Origin: Bradyrhizobium sp. PSBB068
GTDB lineage: Bacteria; Pseudomonadota; Alphaproteobacteria; Rhizobiales; Xanthobacteraceae
Length of the DNA: 64,000 nucleotides
Direction: 5' to 3'
NCBI GenBank assembly: GCA_016839165.1
Contig: CP069300.1
Span: forward strand, 4,216,001-4,280,000
The notes under the pieces were generated by a model, which was not told the DNA's origin, ran no database searches, and saw nothing but the letters and a program-made list of their open reading frames with translations. The stretch's first letter is position 1. Every line of letters starts with the position of its first letter. Position numbers and translations under genes: made by a program. Positions 56,550 to 64,000 of this stretch are shown one piece after another.

Positions 56550-58098
56550 GCGCGTGCCCCGACATCATCGCCCCGATCGCCTCACGGCTGAACGACCCGG
56601 CCGCGAGCTCGCCAACCAACTTTCCGCGGTAGATCACCGCAATCCGATCCGACACCGCCATCAGCTCCTCGAGCTCGCTGGAGATCAGAAGCACCCCAAG
56701 GCCGTCATCGCGGGCGGCACGGATGCGGTTGTAGACGGCCTCGATCGCCCCGACGTCGAGGCCTCGCGTCGGCTGCGCCGCGAGCAGGAACACCAGCGGA
56801 TCGAGCGACAGCTCGCGTGCAAGCACCGCTTTCTGCTGGTTACCGCCCGAGAGAGACGCCATCGAAACATCCGGGCTGCTCGCCCGCACGTCGAAGTCGC
56901 GCATCATCGCCTCCGCCGCCTTGCGCCGCGCCGACTTGTCGAGCAGGCCGAAGCGGCTGAATTTTCCGATCGCGCCGAGATAAAGGTTTTCGGCGACCGA
57001 CAATTCCTTGATGCAGGCCACCGCATGGCGATCCTCGGGCACGATCCCGACACCCGCATCCGTGATCTCCTGCGGCGTGCAGCCGGTGACCCGTGTGCCG
57101 CCGACCACGATTGCACCTTCGCTCGGCACGGCGAGCCCGGCCAGGATCAGTCCGAGCTCGGTCTGGCCATTGCCCTCGACGCCCGCGATCCCGACGATCT
57201 CGCCGGTGCCAACCCTAAGGCTCAAACCGTCGAGCCGCGGCACGCCATGCGGGTCGCGATAGACGAGGTCCGAGATCTGCAGCACCGCCTCGCCCGGCGA
57301 TGCCGGGCCAACCGAATCCGCATTGGGTTTTTCCGGCGTGTTGCCCTCGATATCGACCGCTGCGGCGAGCACCGACCCTGCCGACTGGACATCGCGGCCG
57401 ACCATCGAGCGCACCAGCGAGCGGATGTCGGCGCCCTCCATCGCGACCGTTTCGATGATCCGGCCCTGCCGCAGCACCGTCGTGCGATCGGCCACGCGAC
57501 TGATCTCGCCGAGCTTGTGCGTCACCAGGATCACGGACTTGCCGCGCAGCGCGACCTGGCGGCAGATCGCCAGCAGCGCGTCGATTTCATCCGGCTGCAG
57601 AACGGCAGTCGGCTCGTCGAGCACGAGCAGTTGCGGATCGCCGAGCAGGCACTTGATGATCTCGACCCGCTGCCGCTCGCCGACCGAAAGCTCATCGATC
57701 CGCGCCTCGGGATCAATCTCGAGCCCGTACTCCGCGGCGAGCTGCTCCATCCGCACGATGATCTCCTGCGGCTTCAGCACCGCGCTGGCGCGGCCGAGCA
57801 TCAGGTTCTCGGCCACGCTCATGTTGGGCACCAGGCTGAAATGCTGGTGCACCATCACGACGCCGCGCTGCAGCGCTTCCGCCGGGCCGCGGGGATGGAA
57901 CGGCTCTCCGCCCAGCGTCATCGTGCCGGCATCCGGCCGGTGCACCCCGAACACCAGATTGCACAATGTCGATTTGCCGGCGCCGTTCTCGCCAAGCAGG
58001 CAGTGCACCTCGCCGCGCTCGATCTGCAGCGAAATGTCGTCGAGCGCGGTGAAAGCCCCGAAGCGCTTGGTCAAGCCAGACAGTTCGAGAACAGCCAC
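56542..58098 (-). CDS. ABC transporter ATP-binding protein, tandem nucleotide-binding domains (nucleoside type)
   Basis: From the GTG at 58098, 2 bases after the binding-protein stop, the product is 518 aa with two ABC domains. The first has Walker A GENGAGKST, the signature LSVGERQR and LVLDEPT; the second has a degenerate P-loop (VEGNGQTELG), signature LSGGNQQK and PTRGLDVGA in place of the Walker B acid. This double-ATPase form is usual for sugar and nucleoside (RbsA/BmpC-like) importers, with one catalytic and one degenerate site. Confidence 0.93.
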   Translation of the reverse strand: MAVLELSGLTKRFGAFTALDDISLQIERGEVHCLLGENGAGKSTLCNLVFGVHRPDAGTMTLGGEPFHPRGPAEALQRGVVMVHQHFSLVPNMSVAENLMLGRASAVLKPQEIIVRMEQLAAEYGLEIDPEARIDELSVGERQRVEIIKCLLGDPQLLVLDEPTAVLQPDEIDALLAICRQVALRGKSVILVTHKLGEISRVADRTTVLRQGRIIETVAMEGADIRSLVRSMVGRDVQSAGSVLAAAVDIEGNTPEKPNADSVGPASPGEAVLQISDLVYRDPHGVPRLDGLSLRVGTGEIVGIAGVEGNGQTELGLILAGLAVPSEGAIVVGGTRVTGCTPQEITDAGVGIVPEDRHAVACIKELSVAENLYLGAIGKFSRFGLLDKSARRKAAEAMMRDFDVRASSPDVSMASLSGGNQQKAVLARELSLDPLVFLLAAQPTRGLDVGAIEAVYNRIRAARDDGLGVLLISSELEELMAVSDRIAVIYRGKLVGELAAGSFSREAIGAMMSGHAHV

Positions 58099-58100
58099 GG

Positions 58101-59090
58101 TCAACCCACCTTGACCTTGATCTTGCTCGACAGCAGGTCGTCCTTCAGTTCCTTGATCCTGGCCTGGATCTCGGGCGTCGCCCCCGCGCAAATCTCGATG
58201 TCGGCCGAGCGCGGTCCCATGGCGAGGCCGAACTGCTTGTACTCCGGGTGCCATGTTCCGGCGACGGCCTGGTCGATGGCGTATTCGACCATGAACCCGA
58301 TGCCGCTGACTGTATAGGCGATGTAGAGCGGGTTGTTGTCGGAGCAGTAATTGGTGTAGCTCCCGATCATCTTGGTGCCCTTCTCGCGCGCCGCCTGCTC
58401 CATGCCGCGCACGCCGAGATTGAGGATGTTGTAGTGCACGTCGGCGCCCTGCGCGATCGCGGCAAGCGTCGCCTCCTTGGCCTTGGCGACGTCGTCGAAG
58501 TCACCGGTGTAGGTCACGAAACATTTGGTATCCGGCTTGACGTGCTTGGCGCCGTTCGCGAACTCCGTTCCGGTGTTGACGATGGCCGGAATTTCAAGCC
58601 CGCCGACATAGCTCACCGCGCCGTTCTTCGACATCAGCGCCGCGACGGCGCCGGCAATGAATCCGATCTGGGCCTGCAGCACGTCGTATTGCGCGACGTT
58701 GTCGGTCGGCTGTCCGGTCGGGCCGACGATGGAGAACTTCACCTTCGGGAAGCGCTTGGCGACCTTGAGGACCGATGCCTGGGTCTGCCCCGCAGCGCCG
58801 ATCACCATGTCGTTCTTCGAGGCGAGCGTCACCAGCGCCTGCTCCATGTCGGCGAACTTGACGTTCTCGATCGACGTAATCACGACCTTGCTGCCGTAGC
58901 GCTGCTCAGCCGCCTTCATGCCGTTGTAGGCCGACTCCATCCAGCCATGGTCGGCCCGCGACCCCGGAATCAGAATACCGATGCGAAGCGGCTTTGCCGC
59001 ATCGTCGGCGAAGCCGAGCCGGACTGATGAACCGATAAAGGCTGCCGAGAGCATGCCGGTTTGCAGAAATGCACGACGGGTAGCGCTCAT
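58101..59090 (-). CDS. BMP-family ABC transporter substrate-binding protein
   Basis: From the ATG at 59090 (GGAGGAAAC upstream) the product is 329 aa with a twin-arginine-like signal (MSATRRAFLQTGMLSAAFIG). The mature part begins PLRIGILIPGSRADHGWMES and has the BMP/PnrA-like segments KNDMVIGAAGQTQASVLKVA and GFIAGAVAALMSKNG. BMP proteins bind purine nucleosides or related heterocycles. It is the first gene of the importer part, 101 bases after the YlbE-like gene. Confidence 0.92.
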   Translation of the reverse strand: MSATRRAFLQTGMLSAAFIGSSVRLGFADDAAKPLRIGILIPGSRADHGWMESAYNGMKAAEQRYGSKVVITSIENVKFADMEQALVTLASKNDMVIGAAGQTQASVLKVAKRFPKVKFSIVGPTGQPTDNVAQYDVLQAQIGFIAGAVAALMSKNGAVSYVGGLEIPAIVNTGTEFANGAKHVKPDTKCFVTYTGDFDDVAKAKEATLAAIAQGADVHYNILNLGVRGMEQAAREKGTKMIGSYTNYCSDNNPLYIAYTVSGIGFMVEYAIDQAVAGTWHPEYKQFGLAMGPRSADIEICAGATPEIQARIKELKDDLLSSKIKVKVG

Positions 59091-59191
59091 GTGTTTCCTC
59101 CTGTTCGTTTCCCGGTGTTGCCGCACTCTTTGTTGCGGCATTCTTGTATCGGCGGCGCGTCAGCGCCGTCAGTTTCAGTATCGAAGCAATC

Positions 59192-60643
59192 TCACCCCGC
59201 GCGGATTGCCGCCAACGCGCTGACGGCATCAACGAAACACTTCATGGGGGCCTGCACGACTCCGGCGCCGATGATCCCCATGCCCGGCTCCTTGTGCGCC
59301 GTAGCGGTGTTGATGACCGGCCGCATGCTCTCGTCCACGACCTTGCGGACATCGATGCCGACCGGCGCTCCGATGAAGTCGAGCATCGGCAAGGTGAAGC
59401 CGGGATTGCGGCCGATGGTGACGTGCGCCATCTCGCGCGAATAGCGCAGGGCATCCTGCGGCGTACCGCCGACGAACTGGACCATCGCGGGAGCTGCCGC
59501 CATCGCGAACGCACCGAGCCCCGCGGTCTCGGTGATCGCGCTGTCGCCGATATCGGGATTGGCATCGGCCACGCTGAAGCCCGGCAGGAACAAGCCGACG
59601 GGAATATCGGCCGGACCGACGAACCACTGCCCGTCCAGGCCGCTGACCCTGATCCCAACATTGACGCCGTTGCGCGCCATCGCGGTGACGGTGCTGCTGA
59701 ACGGAACGCCGTGCGCGGCGTCCATGGTCGCCTTGCACGCCGCCATCGACAGGCTCAGGAAGAACATGTCGTCCGCCCCGATCGTCCGCAGCGTCTCGTG
59801 AACGAGGTCGCGCGAGATCGAGGACTTGAGCAGCGCTTCCGTGACGGCGCGATACAGCAGCAGGGTTGCAGCCGTGTTGCGATTGTGGACATCGTCGCCC
59901 ATGTGCAGCGACTGCGACATCAGCGGCTTCAGCGGCAAGCCTCCGTCGATGCCGGTGACCGCAGCCTTCAGACATGGCGCCAGCACCGTCTCGATCAGCT
60001 TGAGGCCCTCGATCACCTCGGGGGCGAATGCGCCGAAACGCAGCGTCTTGGCGCCGCCGGATTCCATCATCGGCGCATAGGCGCGATTGCCTGTGGTCTT
60101 GTTCTGCACCACGAAGAGTGGCATCGAGGGCGAGATGATCCCGGTCATCGGCCCGACCGCGCCAAATTCATGGCACGGCGCGAAGCTGATGCCGCCCGAC
60201 GCCGCGAGTCGCTCGGCCTCTCGCGGGCTGGTCGCCCAGTTCTCATAGAGGATTGCGCCGACCACCGCGCCCTTCATCGGGCCGCACATGTCGTTCCAGG
60301 CGATCGGCGGACCAGCATGGAGCAGCGTCCGGCCCATGTCCGGCCAGACCTCCGATGCATGTGCCGCGATATCGACCCAAACCGGCTGCGCGGTCAGGAT
60401 CCGCTCGAGCACTTCGGCATTGGCGCGATCGATCCGCGATCCCAAGCAATCCGCATCTGCGGTATCGCCAACGAGTTGCGCAAGGCTCCAGGCCACCTCG
60501 GGACTTCCATCGCCGATCGGCTGCCACTGCAGACGCACCAGTGGTGCACCGCTGCTTTCGACGCCGCGATCGAGGTCGGAGGCGCCGAGGCTGATGACGG
60601 AAGTCTTATGCTGGAGCGCGGAAGGGGCTGCGTTCATCATCAT
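59192..60643 (-). CDS. YlbE/AllG-like DUF1116 protein (oxamate carbamoyltransferase-type subunit)
   Basis: The 483-aa protein starts at one of three successive ATG codons overlapping the fdrA stop by 4 bases. It resembles E. coli YlbE (DUF1116) in segments such as GPPIAWNDMCGPMKGAVVGAIL, the MPLFVVQNKTTGNRAYAPM stretch and LKPLMSQSLHMGDDVHNRN. YlbE (AllG) with FdrA (AllF) and YlbF (AllH) was linked to oxamate carbamoyltransferase in allantoin degradation. No YlbF homolog is visible in the window; the second FdrA may replace it or YlbF may lie outside. Confidence 0.82.
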   Translation of the reverse strand: MMMNAAPSALQHKTSVISLGASDLDRGVESSGAPLVRLQWQPIGDGSPEVAWSLAQLVGDTADADCLGSRIDRANAEVLERILTAQPVWVDIAAHASEVWPDMGRTLLHAGPPIAWNDMCGPMKGAVVGAILYENWATSPREAERLAASGGISFAPCHEFGAVGPMTGIISPSMPLFVVQNKTTGNRAYAPMMESGGAKTLRFGAFAPEVIEGLKLIETVLAPCLKAAVTGIDGGLPLKPLMSQSLHMGDDVHNRNTAATLLLYRAVTEALLKSSISRDLVHETLRTIGADDMFFLSLSMAACKATMDAAHGVPFSSTVTAMARNGVNVGIRVSGLDGQWFVGPADIPVGLFLPGFSVADANPDIGDSAITETAGLGAFAMAAAPAMVQFVGGTPQDALRYSREMAHVTIGRNPGFTLPMLDFIGAPVGIDVRKVVDESMRPVINTATAHKEPGMGIIGAGVVQAPMKCFVDAVSALAAIRAG

Positions 60644-62235
60644 TCTCCACCTTGCATCACGCGGCGCGCTGAGACGTTGTCGTCCGCTGCCATGCGGCTC
60701 GCGATGGCTTGCGCGGCATGGGCGGCGCCCGTGCTGCTGCCGAAAATCTCCGCGCCGGCGTCCGCCAACATGGCTTTCTGCGTCTCGAGGGGCTGCGGAT
60801 CGGCGTCCGTGCCGCAGACGAAACAGATCACGGGAAGCTCCCGCCCTTGCCCGCGCGCTGCGGTCTTCGCGCGGCGGATCGCCGGAGCCAGGACCTTTGC
60901 CGGATTGGGGTGGCTGCCGTAGCCGAGCACGACATCCAGCACGACGCAGGCAACGGTCGGATCACCTGCTTCCTTCAACAGCCGTTCGATCCGCACGCCA
61001 TAGTCGATCATCGGATGCGGCCGTCCCACCGTGAATTCGTCACTGCCGAGATCGATCGCGGTGTGTCCTTGGCTCGCTTCCACATCGGCCAGACGGTCCG
61101 CCTCCGCAAGCGGCGCGTTCGACCGGACCCGAAGGCCCGCGGCGCGCCAAATGGTCTGGGCCTCCGAGCAGAACGTTCCGCCGGAATAGAGCCCGCGCAG
61201 ATTGCGCTGCGAAGGCGCCAGCGACGCACAAACCCGCGTTGCCAATGCTTCGATCGACTGTTCGTCACCCCCGGGTTGGCGCGCTCCCGCAAGCGCGACG
61301 GCCTGCCGCGCCGTCTCCTCGAGCGACGACGCGCGATGAACATTGCCGGCCGATGCCGCCGGATCGCCGCCGAGGAAGCAGATCACGACCGGCTTGCCGA
61401 TCGCGCCGGCGCGCTCGATCACCCGCTTCTGCACATCGGGCGCAGGAGGCTTGGAGACGATGGCGACGACCTTGGTCTGCGCATCGGTGGCCAGCAACTC
61501 AAGGCCCTGCAACATGGTGATGCCGCCGACCTCGCTGGAAACATCGTGGCTGCCGGTGCCGATGGCCTGCGATATGCCCTGATCCTGACGATGGATCTGG
61601 CACATCACTTCCTGCAGACCGGTGCCCGATGCGCCGACGAGCCCGATCGCGCCGCGCCGAACGACATTGGCAAATCCAAGCGGCACGCCATTGATGATGG
61701 CCGTGCCGCAATCCGGCCCCATCACCAGCAGGCCCTTCTGTGCCGCGACGCGCTTGATGGCCTGCTCCTGTTCGATCGGCACGTTGTCGCTGAACAGCAG
61801 CACGTTCAGACCCTGCCTCAGCGCCTTCAGCGCTTCCGCCGCCGCATAGGGACCCGGCACCGAGATCAATGCGAGGTCGGCGCGATCGGCGATCACGACG
61901 CCGCGGGAGATCGAGCGCGGCGGTGCTTCCGCGGCCGCTTCGGCCGGGCCGCCCTTCGGCTCTTCGCCGACGATCAGGGAGTGAATCTCCTGCTCCGCGG
62001 CCGCGCGCTTTTCGGGCGCATCGTCCACCACGACGATCATGATATCGCCGGGCTTGGCGTCCTCGAGCGCCGGACTCATCAGCCCGGCCTGCTGCAGGAA
62101 TTCCTTGTTGCTGCGCGTTCCCATCAAGAGCGTGACCCGCTGCACGCCGGTCCGCGCCACCGTGACCTGCGAGATCCGCATCAACGACACGGAATCCTTG
62201 TACAGGTTCGCCTTAATGCTGGATTGGATGGCCAT
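60640..62235 (-). CDS. fdrA: FdrA-family protein, copy 1 (acyl-CoA-synthetase-like, AllF-type)
   Basis: The 531-aa protein has the FdrA layout: a CoA-binding Rossmann domain (residues about 165-290, with ARRGAIGLVGASGTGLQEVM and LLVMGPDCGTAIING) and a succinyl-CoA-synthetase-like C-terminal part (AQTIWRAAGL; AIDLGSDEFTVGRPHPMID; LDVVLGYGSHPNP). An Ala/Glu-rich insertion lies near residue 95. It is related to succinyl-CoA ligase but in the allantoin pathway serves in carbamoyl transfer. Position directly upstream of the YlbE-like gene supports a heteromeric enzyme. Confidence 0.87.
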   Translation of the reverse strand: MAIQSSIKANLYKDSVSLMRISQVTVARTGVQRVTLLMGTRSNKEFLQQAGLMSPALEDAKPGDIMIVVVDDAPEKRAAAEQEIHSLIVGEEPKGGPAEAAAEAPPRSISRGVVIADRADLALISVPGPYAAAEALKALRQGLNVLLFSDNVPIEQEQAIKRVAAQKGLLVMGPDCGTAIINGVPLGFANVVRRGAIGLVGASGTGLQEVMCQIHRQDQGISQAIGTGSHDVSSEVGGITMLQGLELLATDAQTKVVAIVSKPPAPDVQKRVIERAGAIGKPVVICFLGGDPAASAGNVHRASSLEETARQAVALAGARQPGGDEQSIEALATRVCASLAPSQRNLRGLYSGGTFCSEAQTIWRAAGLRVRSNAPLAEADRLADVEASQGHTAIDLGSDEFTVGRPHPMIDYGVRIERLLKEAGDPTVACVVLDVVLGYGSHPNPAKVLAPAIRRAKTAARGQGRELPVICFVCGTDADPQPLETQKAMLADAGAEIFGSSTGAAHAAQAIASRMAADDNVSARRVMQGGE

Positions 62236-62322
62236 GGCCCTGTCGTTCCCTTGAATCCCGCAGGCTGCTTGTTGGTCTTGTGCTAGAGCCTCAGCCGGCG
62301 GCCAGCTCGATTGCCTAATCAG

Positions 62323-62347
62323 TTGAGGCGCCGATCCGGCGTCTCAA
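62323..62347 (-). other. Hairpin between carbamate kinase and fdrA
   Basis: TTGAGGCGCCG and CGGCGTCTCAA pair along 11 positions with one G-T pair and a 3-nt loop, in the 159-base gap between two genes of the operon. No T-run follows; RNA processing or partial attenuation is possible. A second GC-rich stem is nearby at about 62354-62382. Confidence 0.45.
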
Positions 62348-62394
62348 TTGCTTTGGCGCGGGCGGATGTCCCGCCGAAGCGCCAGTCCCGTTGG

Positions 62395-63354
62395 TTATTG
62401 AACGACATGCGTCCCGGTCTCGCCCCGCAGCGCCGCCATCGCGCAATCGAGGTGACTGATGATCGCCCGTTTGCCTCCGCCTTCGAGAAACCGGATGGCG
62501 GCATCGACCTTGGGTCCCATGCTTCCAGGAGGAAAGTGTCCCTCACGATGGTAAGCCTTGAGCTCTTCGAGGCTAACCTGATCCAGGTCCCTCTTGTTCG
62601 GCTTGCCGAAATTCACCGCGACGCGCGGGACCGCTGTCAGGATCAGCAGCTCCTCGATGCCCAACACATTCGCGATGTGGGCCGATGTCAGGTCCTTGTC
62701 GATCACGGCCGGCACGCCGGTGCGCACGCCCTTGGCGTCGCGGACCACGGGAACGCCGCCGCCGCCGCCGGCAATGACAATTGTTCCCCGCTTGACCAAT
62801 GCGTCGACCAGCGAGATGTCGCAGACATGCTTGGGCTTCGGCGACGGTACGACATGACGCCAGCCGCGCCCCGAATCCTCACGCATCGCCCAGTTGAGCT
62901 CGTCGCTGATCTTCTTCGCCTCGTCCTCGGAAAAGAACGGCCCGACGAACTTGGTCGGATTCCTGAACGCGGGATCGTCCTTGTCCACCTCGACCTGGGT
63001 CAGCAGGCTTGCCACGTGTCGCTGGTTGCCCTGCTCGCGCAGCGCATTCTCGATCGCCTGCATCAGGAGATAGCCGATGCCGCCTTGGCTGTGCGCGACG
63101 CAGATGTCCATGTCCATCGGCGGAATCCGGCTCATCGTCAGCATCTGGCGCATCATGATCTTGCCGACCACCGGGCCGTTGCCGTGGGTGATGACCAGCT
63201 CGTTATCGAGCTGCGCCAACGGCAGCAGCGCTTCCGCGGTGATCTGCGCGACCGACTTCTGCTCCTGCGACGTACCCCTGATATCCTCGGGGTGAACCGC
63301 ATTGCCGCCGATCGCGACCACCAGGCGACGCGGTACGTCATTGAGTGTACGCAT
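62395..63354 (-). CDS. arcC: Carbamate kinase
   Basis: From the ATG at 63354 (GGGGAG upstream) the product is 319 aa. It is an amino-acid-kinase-fold carbamate kinase: RRLVVAIGGNAVHPEDIRGT, the ELVITHGNGPVVGKIM motif, the SQGGIGYLLMQAIEN segment and the AGGGGGVPVVRD nucleotide site with DKDLTSA. It turns carbamoyl phosphate and ADP into ATP, carbon dioxide and ammonia. Context suggests recovery of ATP from carbamoyl phosphate made by the FdrA/YlbE enzyme, as for AllK in allantoin degradation. Its start is 4 bases after the upstream FdrA-like stop. Confidence 0.93.
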   Translation of the reverse strand: MRTLNDVPRRLVVAIGGNAVHPEDIRGTSQEQKSVAQITAEALLPLAQLDNELVITHGNGPVVGKIMMRQMLTMSRIPPMDMDICVAHSQGGIGYLLMQAIENALREQGNQRHVASLLTQVEVDKDDPAFRNPTKFVGPFFSEDEAKKISDELNWAMREDSGRGWRHVVPSPKPKHVCDISLVDALVKRGTIVIAGGGGGVPVVRDAKGVRTGVPAVIDKDLTSAHIANVLGIEELLILTAVPRVAVNFGKPNKRDLDQVSLEELKAYHREGHFPPGSMGPKVDAAIRFLEGGGKRAIISHLDCAMAALRGETGTHVVQ

Positions 63355-63358
63355 TTCC

Positions 63359-64000
63359 CTATCTCCCCGCATTCTGCACGATGGCGACAGCAAGCTCGCA
63401 CGCCTGCGCGTTCGACGGCGCAACGACGAATCCTGCCTGCTCGAGTTTCCTGACCTGCGCGGAGCGCCCTTGCGGATCCTGTTCCGTGCCGACGACGGAC
63501 GCGACCAGGACAGGTGCATCCTGCCCACGATCGGCAACGATCTTGGTCAGATGCTCGGCGGGATCGGCGTGCGCGCCATAGCCGAGCACGAGATCGAGCA
63601 GGATCACCGAAAGATCGTGGTTCTTGAGCGCGGCGCGCAACGCATCGTCGCGCACCGACGGGTCGATCATCGGATGCGGCCGGCCACGGGTATATTCGTC
63701 GTCGCCAAGGTCGATCAGCCGGTCCCGTCCATCGTTCGGTTCGACGCCGAGCTTCAGCACGCCGGGGATGGCGGCGTTCGACGCCACCTTCCGGCCTGCG
63801 GCCGCGAGGATCACCTGGGCTTCGGCACACAACGTACCGCCGGCGAACAAACCTTCGATGCCGCCTCGACCGTTCCGCGGAAGCCGTGACGCAACAGCGT
63901 TCGCATCGAAGCCCGCCCCGATCTGCCGGCGTCCCAGTGCCAGCTCCGCGGCGCCCTTCAGCGTCGGCGAGAACCGGGCGTTCGGCGGGAGCTGGACCTC
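63359..64000 (-). CDS. FdrA-family protein, copy 2 (N-terminus beyond right window edge)
   Basis: A frame open at the right edge gives the C-terminal 213 residues of a second FdrA homolog: GIEGLFAGGTLCAEAQVILA, LIDLGDDEYTRGRPHPMIDP and LLDLVLGYGAHADPAEHL align with FdrA copy 1 and follow the same order. Its stop is 4 bases before the carbamate kinase start, so it is co-transcribed. The first part of the gene, and perhaps a YlbF homolog or regulator, must lie beyond the window. Confidence 0.87.
   Translation of the reverse strand, partial: EVQLPPNARFSPTLKGAAELALGRRQIGAGFDANAVASRLPRNGRGGIEGLFAGGTLCAEAQVILAAAGRKVASNAAIPGVLKLGVEPNDGRDRLIDLGDDEYTRGRPHPMIDPSVRDDALRAALKNHDLSVILLDLVLGYGAHADPAEHLTKIVADRGQDAPVLVASVVGTEQDPQGRSAQVRKLEQAGFVVAPSNAQACELAVAIVQNAGR

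Overview
The window looks like chromosomal DNA of a high-GC alphaproteobacterium of the Bradyrhizobium/Rhizobiales type. The evidence is the protein sequences of the rpoBC and ribosomal-protein cluster (182-aa NusG, 63-aa SecE, 172-aa L10), the many oxidative-catabolism genes, and several palindromic interspersed repeats of the kind familiar from bradyrhizobial genomes. I see no IS element, prophage, CRISPR array, rRNA or replication origin. Most genes from 1 to 18 kb lie on the minus strand.

Layout. 1-974: N-terminal part of an FAD-dependent amine-oxidase-like protein, cut by the window edge. 1.1-14.9 kb: the transcription/translation core, read on the minus strand as secE-nusG-rplK-rplA // (2-hydroxyacid dehydrogenase) // rplJ-rplL-rpoB-rpoC, with a promoter before secE and an intrinsic terminator after rpoC. 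The dehydrogenase interrupts the usual rplA-rplJ junction. 15-18.9 kb: acyl-CoA synthetase, a GntR/FCD regulator and a divergent branched-chain-type ABC binding protein, whose intergenic region holds two identical operators placed on two mirror-image promoters; then tRNA-Trp. 19-32 kb: ordinary metabolic genes (serine hydrolase, two SDRs, a histidine phosphatase, ArgE-like deacetylase, EamA transporter, an acyl-CoA dehydrogenase/phosphotransferase pair with a divergent TetR, HAD phosphatase, RidA, CaiB-type CoA-transferase), separated by palindromic repeats.

32.0-38.0 kb: the most unusual region. A three-gene operon resembling a SiaA-SiaB-SiaC partner switch (soluble PP2C/SpoIIE-like phosphatase, HATPase-type kinase, small phospho-acceptor protein) is divergent from a 1045-aa protein with an N-terminal SIR2-like NADase domain, a Cys cluster and a very long helical C-terminal part. 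This is my main candidate for an undescribed, possibly anti-phage or stress, system.

38-47.4 kb: assimilatory nitrate reduction. nirB-nirD-nasA (minus) is divergent from narK (plus). The intergenic region has a perfect sigma-54 promoter for narK, a near-perfect one for nirB, and a stem-loop/terminator element containing a duplicated strand-exchange sequence. Downstream of narK is a PP2C phosphatase fused to a Ser/Thr kinase. 47.4-51.1 kb: a lanthanide-type PQQ methanol/alcohol dehydrogenase (XoxF), its cytochrome c, a small periplasmic protein and a PCuAC-like protein. 51.1-53.7 kb: small genes (APH fragment, cupin, GNAT, PlsY).

53.6-64.0 kb: one long minus-strand operon: FdrA-like protein (cut by the right edge), carbamate kinase, a second FdrA, a YlbE/DUF1116 protein, a BMP-family nucleoside-type ABC importer (binding protein, double ATPase, two permeases) and an isochorismatase-family amidohydrolase. 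The set resembles the oxamate carbamoyltransferase/carbamate kinase module of allantoin catabolism coupled to an importer, so it probably imports and breaks down a purine-derived or ureido compound with ATP recovered from carbamoyl phosphate.
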